Source: Phylloscopus collybita
Taxonomy: Eukaryota; Chordata; Aves; Passeriformes; Phylloscopidae
Direction: 5' to 3'
NCBI GenBank assembly: GCA_027886175.1
Contig: JAJNNQ010000040.1
Coordinates: forward strand, 25,564,001 to 25,628,000
Length of the DNA stretch: 64,000 nucleotides
Under the pieces are notes generated by a model, which worked only from the letters and a program-made list of their open reading frames with translations, had not been told where the DNA came from and did not search any database. The translations under genes and the position numbers were made by a program. Below, piece after piece: positions 44,900 through 58,973 of this stretch (position 1 is its first letter; each line of letters begins with the position of its first letter).

Positions 44900-47875
44900 G
44901 CTGTGAATGTATATTAGCTTGCTTGGCCCAGGATATAGTGAGCCACTGAGGAGGAGTGTTTACCGAATTGTACCCTGGCATCCTTATCCTTCCTTTGCAG
45001 CTGCTATTTACCAGACAGCATTTGTAGTGAATGTAGCTGGCAGGAAACATCGTCTGGAATGAACTGGATGAGTTAAAGAATTTTTCACACTAACATTGTT
45101 GTAGGCATTTGAAGATACTTCACATGAGGGCATATTTTTGTAACACTGAATTAAATTAACATTGCATGAAGCTGGCTCAACTAAATCGAATTTACCATCA
45201 AAATATTTGGTGGTTTTGTTTTGGGTCCTCCCTGCCTTGTTTACAGCTCCTCTGTGTTAGGCTCTGTGTGGCAGAGAATCATCTCCATCCACTCCATTGA
45301 CACGTTGTAGCACAAATGTGGCAGTAGCACAGCTGAGTCATCAGCCCTGGGTGGGGCGTATGCTTGGGAATTTAAGAAACTGATTATGAAAATGCACATA
45401 TTCCTGTTTTAGTCAAAATGGCCTGCTGTGACAGTATTTCTTTAAGAAACTTAGATTGCTTAAATAGAATGGGAATGTCTTCTTTAAAAACTGAAGGAAT
45501 AAAGTAGCAGGATTATTTATTCTGTAGGCTGTTCTGAGATTCAGAAGTTGCTTTCTTGATTCTGGGCTTTAACTTGACAGTCAGATATAATTATTTTTCT
45601 TGCAGTCTGGTAACCCATGACTGGAACTTTATTTAGCTATCATTCCAGAAACTGAGAAAATGGCTTAAAAATAGCTATAAAAAGAGATCAGATCCCACAA
45701 AAACAGACAGCCATTAATATGCATGTCACCCCACCATGCTGAGTCTTTCTTTGTAGGTTGTGCAATCTACTCTTTCCTTTACCCATTGCCTTTGTTTTCT
45801 TGCTTTGCTCCTTGTTTAGATTTTATGTAATACTGTTATTCTCTGGGTTTTGTTTTTTTTTCTTGAGAAAGTTTCCAGCAGATTGTGGCTGGTACAGCTG
45901 TATGGGAACAGACTATTTTGGTAGAGTTGTTTATTTGAATTGGGACCCCTTGTCATCAGTCTAATAGAGTTGTTCCAACAGTCTTTTAGTCATTACTGGG
46001 GTGACCTGAAGCAGAGTGGAGTTCTGGAGATGCCTTTCTAATGAGAGACACTGAGCTTTAAACCTCCTTCGCAGATGTGCAGAGCTGTGCTAGCCATGCC
46101 TAACTCCCTTGCATGCTTTAACAGGCTTTTTGCCTATAAATCCCCGTGTGCCATTGAGATATTGGATCTTTAGTAGTAGGGTTGGATTTAATGGGAAGCC
46201 TGGATGTCTCCGATTTATCTCACAGCTCCAGCCCTCAGTGTTGCTTCTGGGGGAGGGTGGGGTGCACTGCTGCTGCCACCCTGGTAAAAGCAGCAGAGGG
46301 GAAAAAAATCTCCCTGCCCAGAACCCAGAAACAGGCTCAGAGCTGGGGCTTTGTCTCCAGAGCTCTGACAGCAGCATGACCATGCAACAGATGAAGTAAA
46401 CAAACCAACAATACAGGCATTTTTGTACAGAATAGATCTATTATTCTTCCTGACAGCATGACTCTGAATTTGAGTTGTCATTCTTTGTATTGTTCCTTAT
46501 TTAAAAAGAAAGAGAAAGCAGAACAAGGAATAATACAAATGAGACAGCCTGGGGTTTGTGCTTGCCTATAGGATATTCTTAAGGTTCTGTTGCCACTACA
46601 AATTGGAACCATTTTGTAAACCAGGTCCCTGAAACCAGCTGTATTCTTAAAGCAGTTGGGCTTAAAAGTCTGACGTGCAGGTGTGATTGATTCACCCAGG
46701 ACTGTTATGCAGAACAATATCCAGGAATCCATAACCAATCACTTACCAAGACCAATTCATTGATCACTCAATGTACAGAGTTTTCCTTAGCTGGCCAATG
46801 TGGCTTGTAGTCATACAGAGTAGTATCTGTGCATGAGTGCCCTCTCCTTTTCAGCCCTAGGTGAGGTTTGGGCAGGAGGATGTTGGGTGGGCTGTGGCAG
46901 GGATGCACACTGCTGCTCCTGGGCACTCTGAGCACAAGGAGCCCTGTCTGTGGCAGGCTGCCAGGCTGGATTCTGCCCCGACTGTCCCTGGCAGGCAGTG
47001 GCTTCTGGCAGGAGTCCATGGCCAGAAGGCTGTTGGGAAGGTGCATGAAGCTGTCAGGGATTTTAGACAGCAGTTTGTTGCAACCCTAACTCAGTAAAGC
47101 TTAAGAAATATTGCATTGATTTTTGAGCCCTTTCTGGTCATTTGGACTGGAAATCCATATTGTCTGCTGGACACAAAAAAGCCAAGATGGATTCTGGGAG
47201 ATTGCCTTTTCTTCCTTACCCCAGCAGAGGCTGGCTATACCTGAAAAGCAGTCCTTGGGCTTGCTGAAGTATCAAGGGTGGGGATGTTTCCCAGAGGTGC
47301 ATCAAAAGAATATGGAGTTACACACACTTGAAAGCACACAAACTCCCTGCCAAGGGGTAAGAATTTTGACTTATCTGCATGGTAACCTCCTCACTGGCCG
47401 AGGAAGTCTTCAGGAGCATTCCCTTGGCTGGGGAAAGTATGGCTGCAGGGAAGCCCTGCCTATGGGAGAATTGAGGGAGGGTCTGTTGAAACCCTCACAT
47501 TCTCCTCACACCGCTTTTTTCAGCTCTGGGCAGCCATAGCAAGGGAAAAGCAATAAAACCATCATACTGAAATGAGATGCACTCTTACCATAATCAAATT
47601 AGCAACCCTGATCCTGCTTCAGGAAAGAGTACATCAGGAAGACTAGGTGGAAAATTGTTCTGTGTTTAAAAATTGTTAGTTAATGATTGTTTGTGTGAAA
47701 AGCATAATTTCTTGAGTTGTTCCATACCACCATTTCTGTTTTTATCTCTGCACTTCTGATTTTCCAGGGGTACATATGGCATAAATCCTTATTCTACTTT
47801 TCAAGACTGTGTGTAAACCTCAATTTAACTGGGCAGCCTGGAAGGTCTTTCATTCTACTAGACATCTGTAGCATT
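44900..47875. other. Gene-less tract
   Basis: Unique DNA with GC-richer stretches at about 46200-46370 and 46850-47060 that carry overlapping frames of up to 97 codons. The plus frame at 47123-47539 (138 codons) has no recognisable domain. AGCTGAGTCATCAGC at 45331-45345 resembles an AP-1/MAF recognition element. No transposon was recognised. Confidence 0.45.
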
Positions 47876-47890
47876 TAAACATTACAGGAT

Positions 47891-47989
47891 TGTTTAAATG
47901 CATTTACCATTTAATGCATTTGTGTTTATGTTTAAATGCATAAACAATGCATAGATATTGTTTAAAGGCATAAACATTGCATGACAAAC
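47891..47989. repeat. Duplicated ATGCAT-rich element
   Basis: Four ATGCAT words occur within about 65 bp. A 30-bp unit starting GTTTAAATGCATAAACA at 47930 is followed at once by a diverged copy starting GTTTAAAGGCATAAACA at 47960, with only two mismatches over the first 23 bases. TGTTTATG (47923-47930) and CATAAACA (47939-47946) form an 8-bp hairpin stem. The words resemble POU and homeodomain binding cores, so the duplication multiplies possible sites. Function is inferred only. Confidence 0.6.
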
Positions 47990-47994
47990 TCAGT

Positions 47995-50900
47995 TCATCG
48001 TCTTAAATAATTGGGGGACTTGGCCTGAAGCAAACAAACAGTGGAGGAATTAAAAGGAACCACAGAATACCTCTCCATTATTGACAGGTAATAGATAACA
48101 AAATAACTTTATTGGCAGATAAATTAATAAATGACTGTGAGTCATATCCGTTAATGGCAACCAGCAAACATCTTCCCCACTTAGTCTCTTGATACAGTTT
48201 ATGAAGTCAGTGCCTGGATGCCCAGGAGTGCCTTTGGCCTCCTTCTTGCAGCAGGAGGTGGGAAAACAGAGTGGACAAGAAGCAAGAAGAGGCTGCCTGA
48301 CAGAAGGAGGAGGAGGCATGAGGCACTCTGGTAGGCAAGTCAGATGCAATTAAAAAGTCTTTGACCATGAGAGACATGGGAAAATGAGGAAGCAAGCTCA
48401 CAAAAGCATCCAGCAAGAGAGGCAAATGGAAGCAGACACAGGTTCTGCTACAGGACAGCATTAAAATGTCCTGGTCAGGAGATGTGGAAGGAGAACATAA
48501 GGGAACACACAAGTATTTTATCTAGAGCAGACTGTGGCAACCACTGAGGGTCAAGGGATGGAGGCACAACAGGAGGAAAAGGGTCACACATAAGTTAATG
48601 CCTCATGCTCACAGACCCAGGTACCTGGAGACTCTAGAGAAGTGCACACTGGGAGGACACAGGGCACATACAGGATTGCTGGCATGGTGACATCATGGTC
48701 AGCTCCAGGAACTACTTGTGTGACCCTGGGAGAAGTTCAGTCCCTTTCTCCCCATGTCTTTATTGTCTGATGCATAGTAGAGGCAACATATGCAGTGAGA
48801 CTGTCTTCAGCAGTGCACTACACAAGACTGATGGCAATACAATTTCCTCAGGAAATATATTATGCATTTGTTATTTTCAATGAATATAAGGTGGGAGAAT
48901 CAGCTAAAGGTAATTCACTGGTTTACTTCCTATTCATATTTAAAACTTGGAAGCTTAAGTCTTTTCTTTCTGACATTCAGCAGAGGTTGTAGAGCTTTGC
49001 TTTCAGTGGGGAAACCGATCAACTTAAAAACTGAAAATTGTCTCTGTCTGACACTGCCATACAAGACAGAATGCAGTGCATACTGTTCTTTTTGTCCCTT
49101 TTATGCTCTAGATTTCCTAGTGTGGGGCAGTTGTACCAGGTCTGTCAATGCACACTCATTTCTAATTGGATATTTGTTATTAAACAGTTATAAAGTTCAC
49201 AAACATACGAAGCATATGGAAGTCTTGTTAAGAAGGATTTAGTCCCTTCATGACTATATATAAATATTTGAATACTTGAATCAGACTGAATCATGAGGTT
49301 AAAAATAGATTGGTAAAGTCTTGAGATTCACTTTCTAAATTTTAAACCCTGTGGAGGCATGTGGAAGAATTTAAAGTTAGCTCATTTTAATCTTTTTCTC
49401 TGATACCAGGAGTAAACAAGGGGGTTTTCTTTCTTTTTTATGAGAACAGGAGATTCTCAAGACTTGAAATGAAGCCTTGAGAAGAGGCAACATCTTGTTT
49501 CCTGCTTCCTTCCCATTTTTCTGCCAGGGGTTCTCAGCTGTTGGGCTCGGCCCCCAACCCTCCTGCACCCTCATCCCACATGTTGTCCTTTCCCAGGTGC
49601 TTCTGCCTCTTGCCTCCCACGGACAGTTGGCATTGTGCTTAGGTGGGCTAAGGCTGCTTCTGCTCACTTTGGCCACAAGGCCATTGCCACTACATTATTG
49701 AATGTAAATGTGGATGTAAATCCCTGTCCTGGACCATGAGGCTGTTTGTGGTATGCACCTCACCTAAACTCAGCCCTCATTCCTCTTCCCACAGCAGCAG
49801 GGATGGTTTGATGGGTTTAGGATGTTGAGCAGTTCTAGCCTATGCTGTTTGTCCCTCTAACACTCAGGTCAGGCCCTCTTTGTCATCATAGGAGTGTAGC
49901 AGAACCAGACTCTCCAGGAATTGCCCAATTTAAGAGCTGCAGTTGAAAAGGCCACCTGTAGCGGCTGGAAAGAGCTGCTGTTAAAGCACAGCTTTGCTTC
50001 GCAGATGCAGGAATTGCTGAGTTGCAAAGTTGAGTTTATGCAAGTAATGGAGTGTGGGGCAATTATTTAAAATCATCACAGTCACCATCATCTGTAGGAA
50101 GTGGTTTTTGGCCACTTCTGGTACTTCAGAACAATGTCATTTTTGCTCTTCTGAGAAAGACATCAAGACATTTTTAACCTGAAAGGCTGAAATCTAAGAG
50201 CATCACTGACTTACAATAGTGTTGTGGAACTTTACATATGACACTCCATCTCCAAATCATTTTTTCCCCTTTTGAACTTGTAGTGATAGGTCTTTGATAG
50301 AGTATTTTGGGTTTTTAATTTGCTTCCAAATAGAGCTAAAATGGTATTTTAGAAAATTATATGCAAGGATCTTGCTAAGGGCCTAACATTTAAAATCTTT
50401 CATGAGTGTGTGTGGGCATATGCCTAAGAGAAATTTTTCTGTGTATGTATATGTAGGAACAAGTCGCAGTTTTCAACACGTTTGCTTGCTTTCTGCATTC
50501 CAAGCTCACTTTCATTTGTGCAGATACAAAGCTTCTGCTGTTTTTAGTCCTAGATAAGATTCAGAGGGCCACAACAAATTGGCAGTACAATCCTTATCAG
50601 CCGTTTTCATAACCGGCAGAGCTCGGGTTGGTCCAGTCTGGAGGGGAAGCTGTGAAGGGACCAGCCTGGGCTGGGCCAAACCTGCAATCTCTGGGTGAAG
50701 GGTGCCCTCAGGGTGATGCTGGAGTGCTGCTGGGGAGCAGGGCTGGCTGCTCCTTTCTCAAGGTGGAGAACCCGTATTCCAGGCACAGACCTGTCACCCC
50801 AGTGCTCTGGCAGTCGGTGTTAGCAGCAGCCAGCACTGGTGGTGGAAGTGACACATGTCTAGCAGGAAAGGAAGAAGGTGTTTGAAAAGGGGGGGGGCTG

Positions 50901-52535
50901 CAGCCGGACAACTGCAGCTGGGTGGCTCTGCCTTTGTTTGAAATGTAGTGCTGGGGAGTCAGCAGCAGCTTTGGCTCAGCTCCTCTGAGCCTTTGTATGT
51001 GCCTGTCAATATACTTTTTTGTGTTTTAAGGAGTGGTTACCCAGCATTTTTAGGACACATGGCTCTTTCTCAGGAATGGGACTGTTTGGCTTGCTGATGG
51101 TTTTCATCTGGAGTATGAAGTACTGCTTTGATGGCTGATAGGGTTTTTGCCCTTTCTGGGTCTGGAAGTTGATGGAGAAGTGAGTGGCACAGATGCTTTG
51201 GAGAATAGCGTAGGCTGTAAAGAAGAATAAACTTAATAATCCCTGTCAAGGCAGTTGCTGTTCATCAGTGTCAGATGGTAAGTTACTGAGATCACTCCAT
51301 CTTCATATATTTCTATATTCTGTCTTCAAACTATGGACTACATTGAGGCTTTTTAGAAATCTGTCATATAGTTGATTATAGCTGAATTTAGTAGTTCGTG
51401 GCATTGAATATTTGATTGAAAATAGTTAATTTCAAACTGGATTCACCTGAGAAATAGAAGCATTACAGTTCTGCTGCTTCCTGTCTTCTTATCACAAAAG
51501 TGAAGAAATTAAATTTGACAGTTAATTATCATTACAGGTAAGATTTAGGTGTTGGCTTATACTTTTAATTTGTCCCTTAGAATAAGATTTGTGGATAAAT
51601 ATGAACATAAGGAATGTTTAAATTGAAAGGAAAAAGTGTGATAAATACAAATTTTGAGCAGTAGGAGGTGAATAAAAAGTTAGTCATGCAGGATACTGTT
51701 TTCTTTTTCTGCTTTAAGTACTAGTGAAAATTTCCTTCTTGATTTTAGCTTGAATTCAGGCTGTTTGCCATTTGCTACATCTTCTAATTAGTCACCTATT
51801 GACATTATTTTAGAGGCAAGAGAAACTGAATGTTACCCCTATGTGTTCACTTGGTTTAGATCTAATTTTCTGTTCAGGGCACCCACATGGGAGAACATAA
51901 AAAAGCTGCAGTGATTCATTGGGTGGCTGAAGCTGTTAGTACTCCACAGGGATGGTACAAGAAATGAAATCTCAATTAAGAGTGACTTTCCCTTACAAAG
52001 TAAAGCCTTTGAATCAGAGCATACCTCTGAGCCTTTTGTCTGCCAAATGGGTGGGGGTAATTCAGTTGAGAAAATGCAGTCAAGATGTGAAAAAAAGTGC
52101 CTGGGGGCATCCAAGGCCTGTTTCCAATGATGCACGGATGTTAGCAACATGCTGAGCTTTAAGATCCCAGAGCACAATACAACAGAATATTCCCTTCTCA
52201 GTCTCTGGGAATTAAATTAGGTGTCAAACCAAAGGCCTTTAGGGAACTAAAATCAGAAAACGTTTGGTTTTCAGTTAGAACTTTTACATAACTCACAAAC
52301 TTTCTGTGTGTGAAAGCTTATGATAATATGGTTCTTTGCTGGCATTGAGATGAGGACTTGTCACTATTTTAATAGCAGTGCCTTTTGTATAAGGCAGTTG
52401 TAACGTTTAACTCAGAAACTTCAAAAAAATTCAGACTATACTTCAGCACAATTAATTCAAAAAATTTTGAAATTATAAAGTGAACTTTATAACAGATGGT
52501 ATAAAATTGATCTTAAGATTCTTAATTCCTCAAAT
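47995..52535. other. Gene-less tract
   Basis: Unique DNA. A purine-rich stretch at 48200-48660 produces chance minus-strand frames. GC-richer patches lie at 49500-49700 and 50630-50930, the latter with a G9 run at 50889-50897. No recognisable exon, RNA or transposon. Confidence 0.5.
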
Positions 52536-52544
52536 TATGTGTAG

Positions 52545-52672
52545 AACTGAACTAAATTATTTTAAATTATTTAAATTATAAAATTATATTTTATGAAGAT
52601 ACATATAAAATTATAATTTAAATTACTAAATTATTTTATTTTTTAAAAAAAAATATTTAAATTATTTTAAAG
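52545..52672. repeat. AT-rich low-complexity tract
   Basis: Almost pure A/T built from TTTAAATTA, AAATTATTTTA and related words, ending with a poly(A) stretch. The words are partly self-complementary. A typical AT-rich low-complexity repeat. Confidence 0.85.
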
Positions 52673-55587
52673 TTCCAGCAGAGATCCCAGTTCCAACTAA
52701 ATAAGTGGATTCCCACAAGTTGATCATCTCACATATTCTGTTACATAAGAATTTTAAATGGAAAAAAAAAGAGGACTGAAGCTAAATGTGTATTCTTCTG
52801 AAAGAAGAAAGTAGACAAAGTTAATAAAAGTGAAGTATATTGTAGTGATGCTATTTAAACATCTAGTTCAAATGAATTTGAAGTACACCACTTGAAATAT
52901 CTTGTATGAAGGTATCACTGTGGAGGGAGGATCTCTTAAGTACAGATTGTCTGTTTAAGATAAAATAATAAAAAATTAAAGAAGCTGGATCTTATTATAT
53001 GGTTCTTCATAAAATATGAAGAACATCTTTAATGCTTTCAATTTTCTTCCTCTTATAGACTATTTTAAATAGGCAGTATTCTTGATCTCAGCTGCTCAAC
53101 TTTAGGTTAGGCTTCCTGAAAAATGAGAATTCTCCTGTAAGCAACTCTCCCCCCATACATCTTTTGTTTCTTTTTATGCTCTGTGGATTTTTTTTCAGTA
53201 TTTGAAATATGCTGAAATTGTATTTTCATGCACTGTAAAATCAAGAGAACTAAAAATCCCTTCTTTCCTCTCCATTTCCATTTAAAAAAAAAAAAGCCTA
53301 TATAATTTCATGTGTTTATAGAGGGGCAAGGAAATGTCAACTGTCATAAATTCTTAGATTGAAGATTTTCCAACTGAGCTAGTGGTAACTCCCAGGCAGT
53401 TGGTTTTTCGAGAAGGACATGTTTTGTAGACCTAATAACTAGGCCTCTAGGTTATTTAAGGTCTTCTCTTCTGGACTCTTCATAACTGGTTGTGATTTTT
53501 TTGAAGTGCAGTGTCAGGAATGAGTCTCATAGCCCAGATGATGGAGGTCTTGCAATGCTGAGGAGAACAAAAGATTTATTTTACGTGCCATCTGTTAGTA
53601 AATCTTTATGTAATGGTTGCTTTTCTATGACAGCAAGAAAGAAGTTGACTCATGTTCAGCCTGAAGCCTGCAGATCCTTTTGTGAGAACTGCCTCAGGGC
53701 CAGCTGTCTCCCATCCCCTGCTCATCCTTCTAACTTATTTCTTCCCAAGTGAAGTATTTTGCAACAATATGTCCTTTTTGCATTCTGCTTCCCCTCTGTC
53801 TTAGCCCATTTCTCCATTTTCCATATCCATCTGCGTATCTAATCTCTGTTATTCCTGCAGCTCCTTCTAGCTTTCTGCAGTCTGAAAACTCGGAAATCAG
53901 GTTGTATCATCCTCATCAACAGACATGGTCCTCCCTTACTCGTGGTTTTTAGTTCTTTCTGCTGTCCTCAGTGCAGGCTCAGGCACTTCTTGCAGATTTG
54001 TGCTGAGCACCATGATCTGGAGAGGATGGTCACTGAGGCCCCAGAAGAGCCTCAAAATGGATGTCTTGGTCACACAACTCAAAATGTGAACAGTTCCTAA
54101 GCAAGTACGCAGTAAAAACACTGAATAGTGTCAAAATGTCTTGATGCATCTTTCCAGTTTGATGAGGAACTACTGACAAGTACTTTTTGATGTGGTTTCC
54201 CTGTCCTGCTCTGTTTCATGGGGATAATTCTCTTCATGAATATGCCATGTGAAGCCGCATTGGGAGCCATATAAAAATGGAGCTATATCTTATTTGCATC
54301 CTTCTTATTTGTAAGGTGTATTATTGAACAAAAACCAAAACTTTATTTGACAATAATTTACAAAATTTCTCACAAAGGCAGGTGACCTCAAAATCTTTAC
54401 GTGCTTACAAGATAGTGTGTGTGATTCTTTTCGCACTTTTTCCTGCAAATCTAGGTCAGACTGAAAGGTCGGTGGGGCCCCTGTGAAACCGACTTTTGGC
54501 TCATAAACGTTTACATTCAGTTGCCTTTTCTCTGTCTTCTGCACTGTTGTTCCTGGATCTGTGCTATTGACCTCTCCAGACTTGTGTGGAGGAGGATGTT
54601 GCTCTCTGTGGCTATGACAGCCGGAGGGCGGAGGCAGCGTGGGCCAGGGTACCAGTGTGGGGCAGCCTCGCAAGGGGCTGGAGAGCCTCCATCAACCTGG
54701 ACCATGCCAATGACCTCTCTTGGAGTGAGAGGACTCAGTCTCTCTCCCTGTCTCATGCCTAAACCACATCTGCCATGACCACTTCCTCTCACATATCAAA
54801 GATATGCTTAGTGGCCTGTGGTGTTTGCGTTTCAGCAGCATTTGGGTAGTTAGGTCTTTCTGCTTATCAGCAACTTCTGCTGTGTGTGATACTATTCAGG
54901 AAAAATCTTTTTTCAACCTGATTTATACCTGATGTAGTTATCTGTAGTAGGTGTTGGACAGTAGCCTTTGTTATGTTCCTCCCTTATTAATGTCCCTAAA
55001 CTAACTGGGGTTTCTGCTCTGTCTTTCTGAGTTTGGGATGAGTTTAGGTTACCTCTGAAATACAAACGCAGGCCTCTCCCCTCCCTATCATTCCCAAACA
55101 AGCTGAACATTTTCTACGTTAGTGCTTTGGTTGTGTGAATTCCAAAAAAGTTTCTCTTGTGCCAGTTAAATCTCTTACTTTTTTTAGCAATAAGACATCT
55201 AGTTCCTCCTGGTTTATTCTTCATGGCTATGTTACTAGCACATGGGCTTTTAAGATGATGGCCAGAGTTTGCTATTTGTTCTTGTCCCTTTTGTGACCTT
55301 ACAGTGAACTCCAGTATCTCTTTTTCCCTCTTCCCCTCTTCATAATTTGTGTTCCTTTTTTTTTTTTCCTTTTTCCATCACTTCCCTGGGGTTTGACTGT
55401 TAGTTTGCATTGTTTTAGTTGAGAGGGGAGAGTATAGTTCACTTTTTTGGTTTTTGTCTTTCTTCCCTAGATGGATAACAGCGGAATAGCAGGGAATCTG
55501 TTGTGAAGCCATTATTCTGTGATGAAAGAAGTCAAAGCATTCTTGGCAGTGTCCTCTGCAGAGCCTGTGTGTGCAGCCCCATCATGT

Positions 55588-55621
55588 CCATGTGCATGTG
55601 TGCCCCATGTCTATGTGTGCC
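55588..55621. repeat. 17-bp tandem duplication
   Basis: CCATGTGCATGTGTGCC (55588-55604) is followed directly by CCATGTCTATGTGTGCC (55605-55621), with two mismatches. Confidence 0.9.
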
Positions 55622-56928
55622 CCTCTCTGCCTGGTGTTTTACTCGAGTTGGTAGCATCTAAGGGGATGCTGAGGCAACCCCAGCTCCTTCCTGCTTAGCG
55701 CAATTATTGTCCAAATTTGTCCCACTTTCCCTAGGAAACCATGGGTTTGTTTCTGTACATTTCCTGATCCATTTTTTGAAGTTAGAGAAGCTTTACATCC
55801 TTCCTGAAAGAGACTGGAACTCTGGAGGTCACTGAGGTGCCTGAGCACCTGGAGAGGAGCAGGAGCACTTCCCACACAGGCAGGGCGTGCCTGGCCTCCT
55901 GATAAATTGAAGAGCAAACAGCAGCAAGGGAAGAAAATAATGATCCCCAACCAAGGGAAACTAACTTCTAAAGAGTTTAAAAAAAAACTTGGGAGAAAAA
56001 TCTTGTGATGTCTTAAAAGTGTTTCTCATTTTCTTGAAAATATTGTGGCCACATCCCCTACTTGATTGCTCCTTCCACCTTACTTTAAAGGTGGTGCAGT
56101 TTAGTGCAGTCCATGTGTATTTGAGGGCCTCTGTGCTACTTAGTCACCTGACTCCTTGGACTTTGTCACGAGAACTGATTACTAAACCGACCCAGGATAA
56201 GCAATTAACCCACATACTTTTTGCTTGCAATAATTTCCACAGATTAGCTGTGGCTACCATTAGTATTTACTGTTAGATGGCATTCCCTGCATGTTTAACC
56301 ATCGATCTGACACCATAACTTTTCTAGTTAGTTTCAGACTCTCAACAGCAAAAGTGATTTGCAGCTTTTCTGTACTCCTGAAGATGTTTAGGCACAGATG
56401 CAAATCAGTCTGGTGAATGTAAAACTATTAAAAATTTGAGAAATTTTCTTAATGACTTTGTAAGGACTTCATTAAGATACTTAGTAAGGTCTCAGAAGTC
56501 TATGAACCACAAGCGGAAAACCACAGCTTCAGATACAATCTGTTAGAAATTAGTGGTGAATTCACAGTGTTTGTTACCTGCATTGCTGCTAGTAAACAAG
56601 AGGAAGCATCTGATATCAATTTAAGCAGCAAAGATTAGCAGCAGAGGTTTCAAAAGCAGTCAGTTTACTCCATTGATGTTGATCTGGAGAGGCCTTCAGA
56701 ATCTCGATTATTCTAAATGTCTCATTTCTCATTCCCCCCCTTTCACCATATTGCCATATAGTTTTCATTATGGGGGAACATGAAATCCAGAAAGATGTGA
56801 GAGCCTGAAATGAAGATATATCGCTGTAAATCATATAAACCTAGGTGAGTGCAATTGTAGTTAAAAACTCTGTGATTCTTCATCTTTAGTACGGTGTTAA
56901 TAAATGATGACCATGGGTCCCTGTGATG

Positions 56929-56959
56929 TAGTAGCCACTACTCCTATTAGTAGCCACTA
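56929..56959. repeat. 12-bp direct repeat
   Basis: TAGTAGCCACTA occurs at 56929-56940 and again at 56948-56959, separated by 7 bp. Confidence 0.9.
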
Positions 56960-58669
56960 AATTATCATTAGTATAATTTTACATGGAAAATACAATTGAA
57001 ATATACCTGTCTGTCCCTATGCTACCCTCTACAATGATCATGGTGCTGATAAAATTCTCCCAGCTGTAATACTTTTAGTTCTAATGTATCAAGTTTCCTT
57101 GCAAAAATACTTCAAAAAATATTTGATATTTCAGTTTCTTCTGAATCTCTGCATTTTGCATGCACTTTATAGTACAGAGTTACTTCTTTCCAGCAAGTGC
57201 TGTCTTTATATGATTTGGGACTTGTACAGAGCATTTCCCCTTCCCATTTACAAGAGTGTCTCCTTTCAGCTGCTTATTTTCTCCTGTTGTTGCTGTAATT
57301 TTTTTAGCAGGTTTGTTTCTGTTATACTTCATTGTAAAAAAGGTTTACAGCAAAACAGATAATTTCCTAAAATATCTTTGCTTTCCTAGAGTCATGGAGC
57401 ATGTGATGTGCAGCGTGTACTGATGCATGATTATTTACAGCACAAGGAGTACAGACAGCGTGGTCCACTTGGCAGTGCCCTGGACCACAACTTTGGAAGA
57501 CCCTGATTTCCTGTTTGGCTCAGTTACTTATTTGCTGTGTTTCTCATTGCAGATAACTTTAACTTCATCCATCTTCACCCTCTATTTCTGACTCAGATGT
57601 AGAGTAAAAATGCTCTTAATCTAAGCAGTTGTTTAGTCCAATATGACAGATCTTGTTCTTTAGGTGATGCTTCTGTAATAAACACTCAATGCATGTAAGT
57701 AATATTAGAAGGGGTATCAAAACATCTTAGAAAGTGAAACAACATAGGAGATCTATTTGGGCAAACATTTGTCACAAAAAAATCTATCATGATCCCACCA
57801 CTTCTAGTTTCCTACTTCTGTATTTATTCCTGCACTATTTATGTCTAGACTTTTCAGAAACTTAGGTGTAGACAAAAGCTCCCATTTTACTTCATATGTT
57901 CCTCTCACTTCAGTAACTTTAAGACTCATTATGACTGCAAGAATTACAATATCTTGACTTCTGGGTGGCTGGCATTGTAGCAGTTTGGGCAAGTTGCTTT
58001 GAAAAGAGGGAACTCCTTTTTACAGCTTCCAAGGTAACTTTCAGCTGTGATAAAGTCCAACCACTGATGATTTTATATTGAGTTTGGTTTTTAGCAGAGG
58101 AGATAGTCATACCAAGGGGGAAAAAAGCTCTTTTCAGAAGCCTTGGTCATAATTTTGTATCCATGTCAACATTAATTTTCTGTTTTGTGCAAATTTCATT
58201 ACTTTTCAGACATTTTAAAACAAGCATAAACAGCTAATGCTGAGAGGCTGCAAGAAGGGAGTGCTGGGATTTGTGTGCAACAAATCAGTGCAACAGGGAG
58301 AACCCTGCCTGGATATTGAAGGAGAAAGTAAACTTCTTGCTCTTCCTTTGCACTGGTCTTGTTTCCAGGGAAATGAGTGGGTGAATTATGATTGGCAATG
58401 TACCTTTTGCAATATGCTAACTTAGAATTTACTACAAATGTGTTTAGACCCTTCTGGTAGGGAAATGAAATACATAAAGTGTAAGTTATCAACCTAATTC
58501 TTCTTTCAAAATTTGTATTTGAGGGGAGGGAGTGTTTTCCTATCAGTGGAGTCTTTAGGTATAGTTTTTGCACCTTTAAAGTTATAACAAAACTGACTCT
58601 GAATTTTGTGGTATGATGAAAGTGTGGAAAGGATGTCTCTTTTTTCACTTTCTGATAAAATACTACTGC

Positions 58670-58696
58670 AAAAAAAAAAAAAAAAAAAAAAAAAAA
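58670..58696. repeat. Poly(A) run (A27)
   Basis: The longest homopolymer in the window. The sequence upstream is not recognisable as a retroposed gene, and the downstream flank (TCCAAACTTACC) does not recur upstream as a target-site duplication. It is therefore called a simple repeat. Length may be affected by sequencing error. Confidence 0.9.
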
Positions 58697-58973
58697 TCCA
58701 AACTTACCGAAGTACTTTTGCTGGAGAAAGCTCTAGCACAAAGAGGCCTTTGTTTCACAGAAGTATTTAAATCTGTGGTAAACTCTTGCTCTTTTTTATT
58801 TGGGTTTTTTTTTTTCTTCCCCAGACAGGTGCCATGGAGCTCTTTGACATTTGCAGAGCAGATGGGATGCCATTTTACTGTTGTATCTAATTGACAGAAC
58901 CTTACATACACTCTCCATGCATCCTGCCTTGGAAAGTGTAGGGCAAGGAGTTTTAGCATTCTTTTCCTCAGCA

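Larger units (their letters stand above)
52680..58660. other. Gene-less tract
   Basis: Unique AT-rich DNA. A GC-richer patch at 54440-54780 holds CpGs and overlapping frames (122 codons minus, 85 plus) without domains. Short direct repeats lie at 55588-55621 and 56929-56959. The minus frame at 58199-58648 (149 codons) has no recognisable domain. Confidence 0.45.

Noticed and set aside
44610..45050. 146-codon minus-strand frame in the CpG island core
   Set aside because: The Pro/Arg/Ala/Gly-rich half simply translates the island. Three further frames overlap the same DNA and no domain is visible.
58500..58696. A27 as the tail of a processed pseudogene
   Set aside because: The upstream DNA is not recognisable as coding, and the flanking bases show no target-site duplication. 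Processed pseudogenes are also rare in birds.
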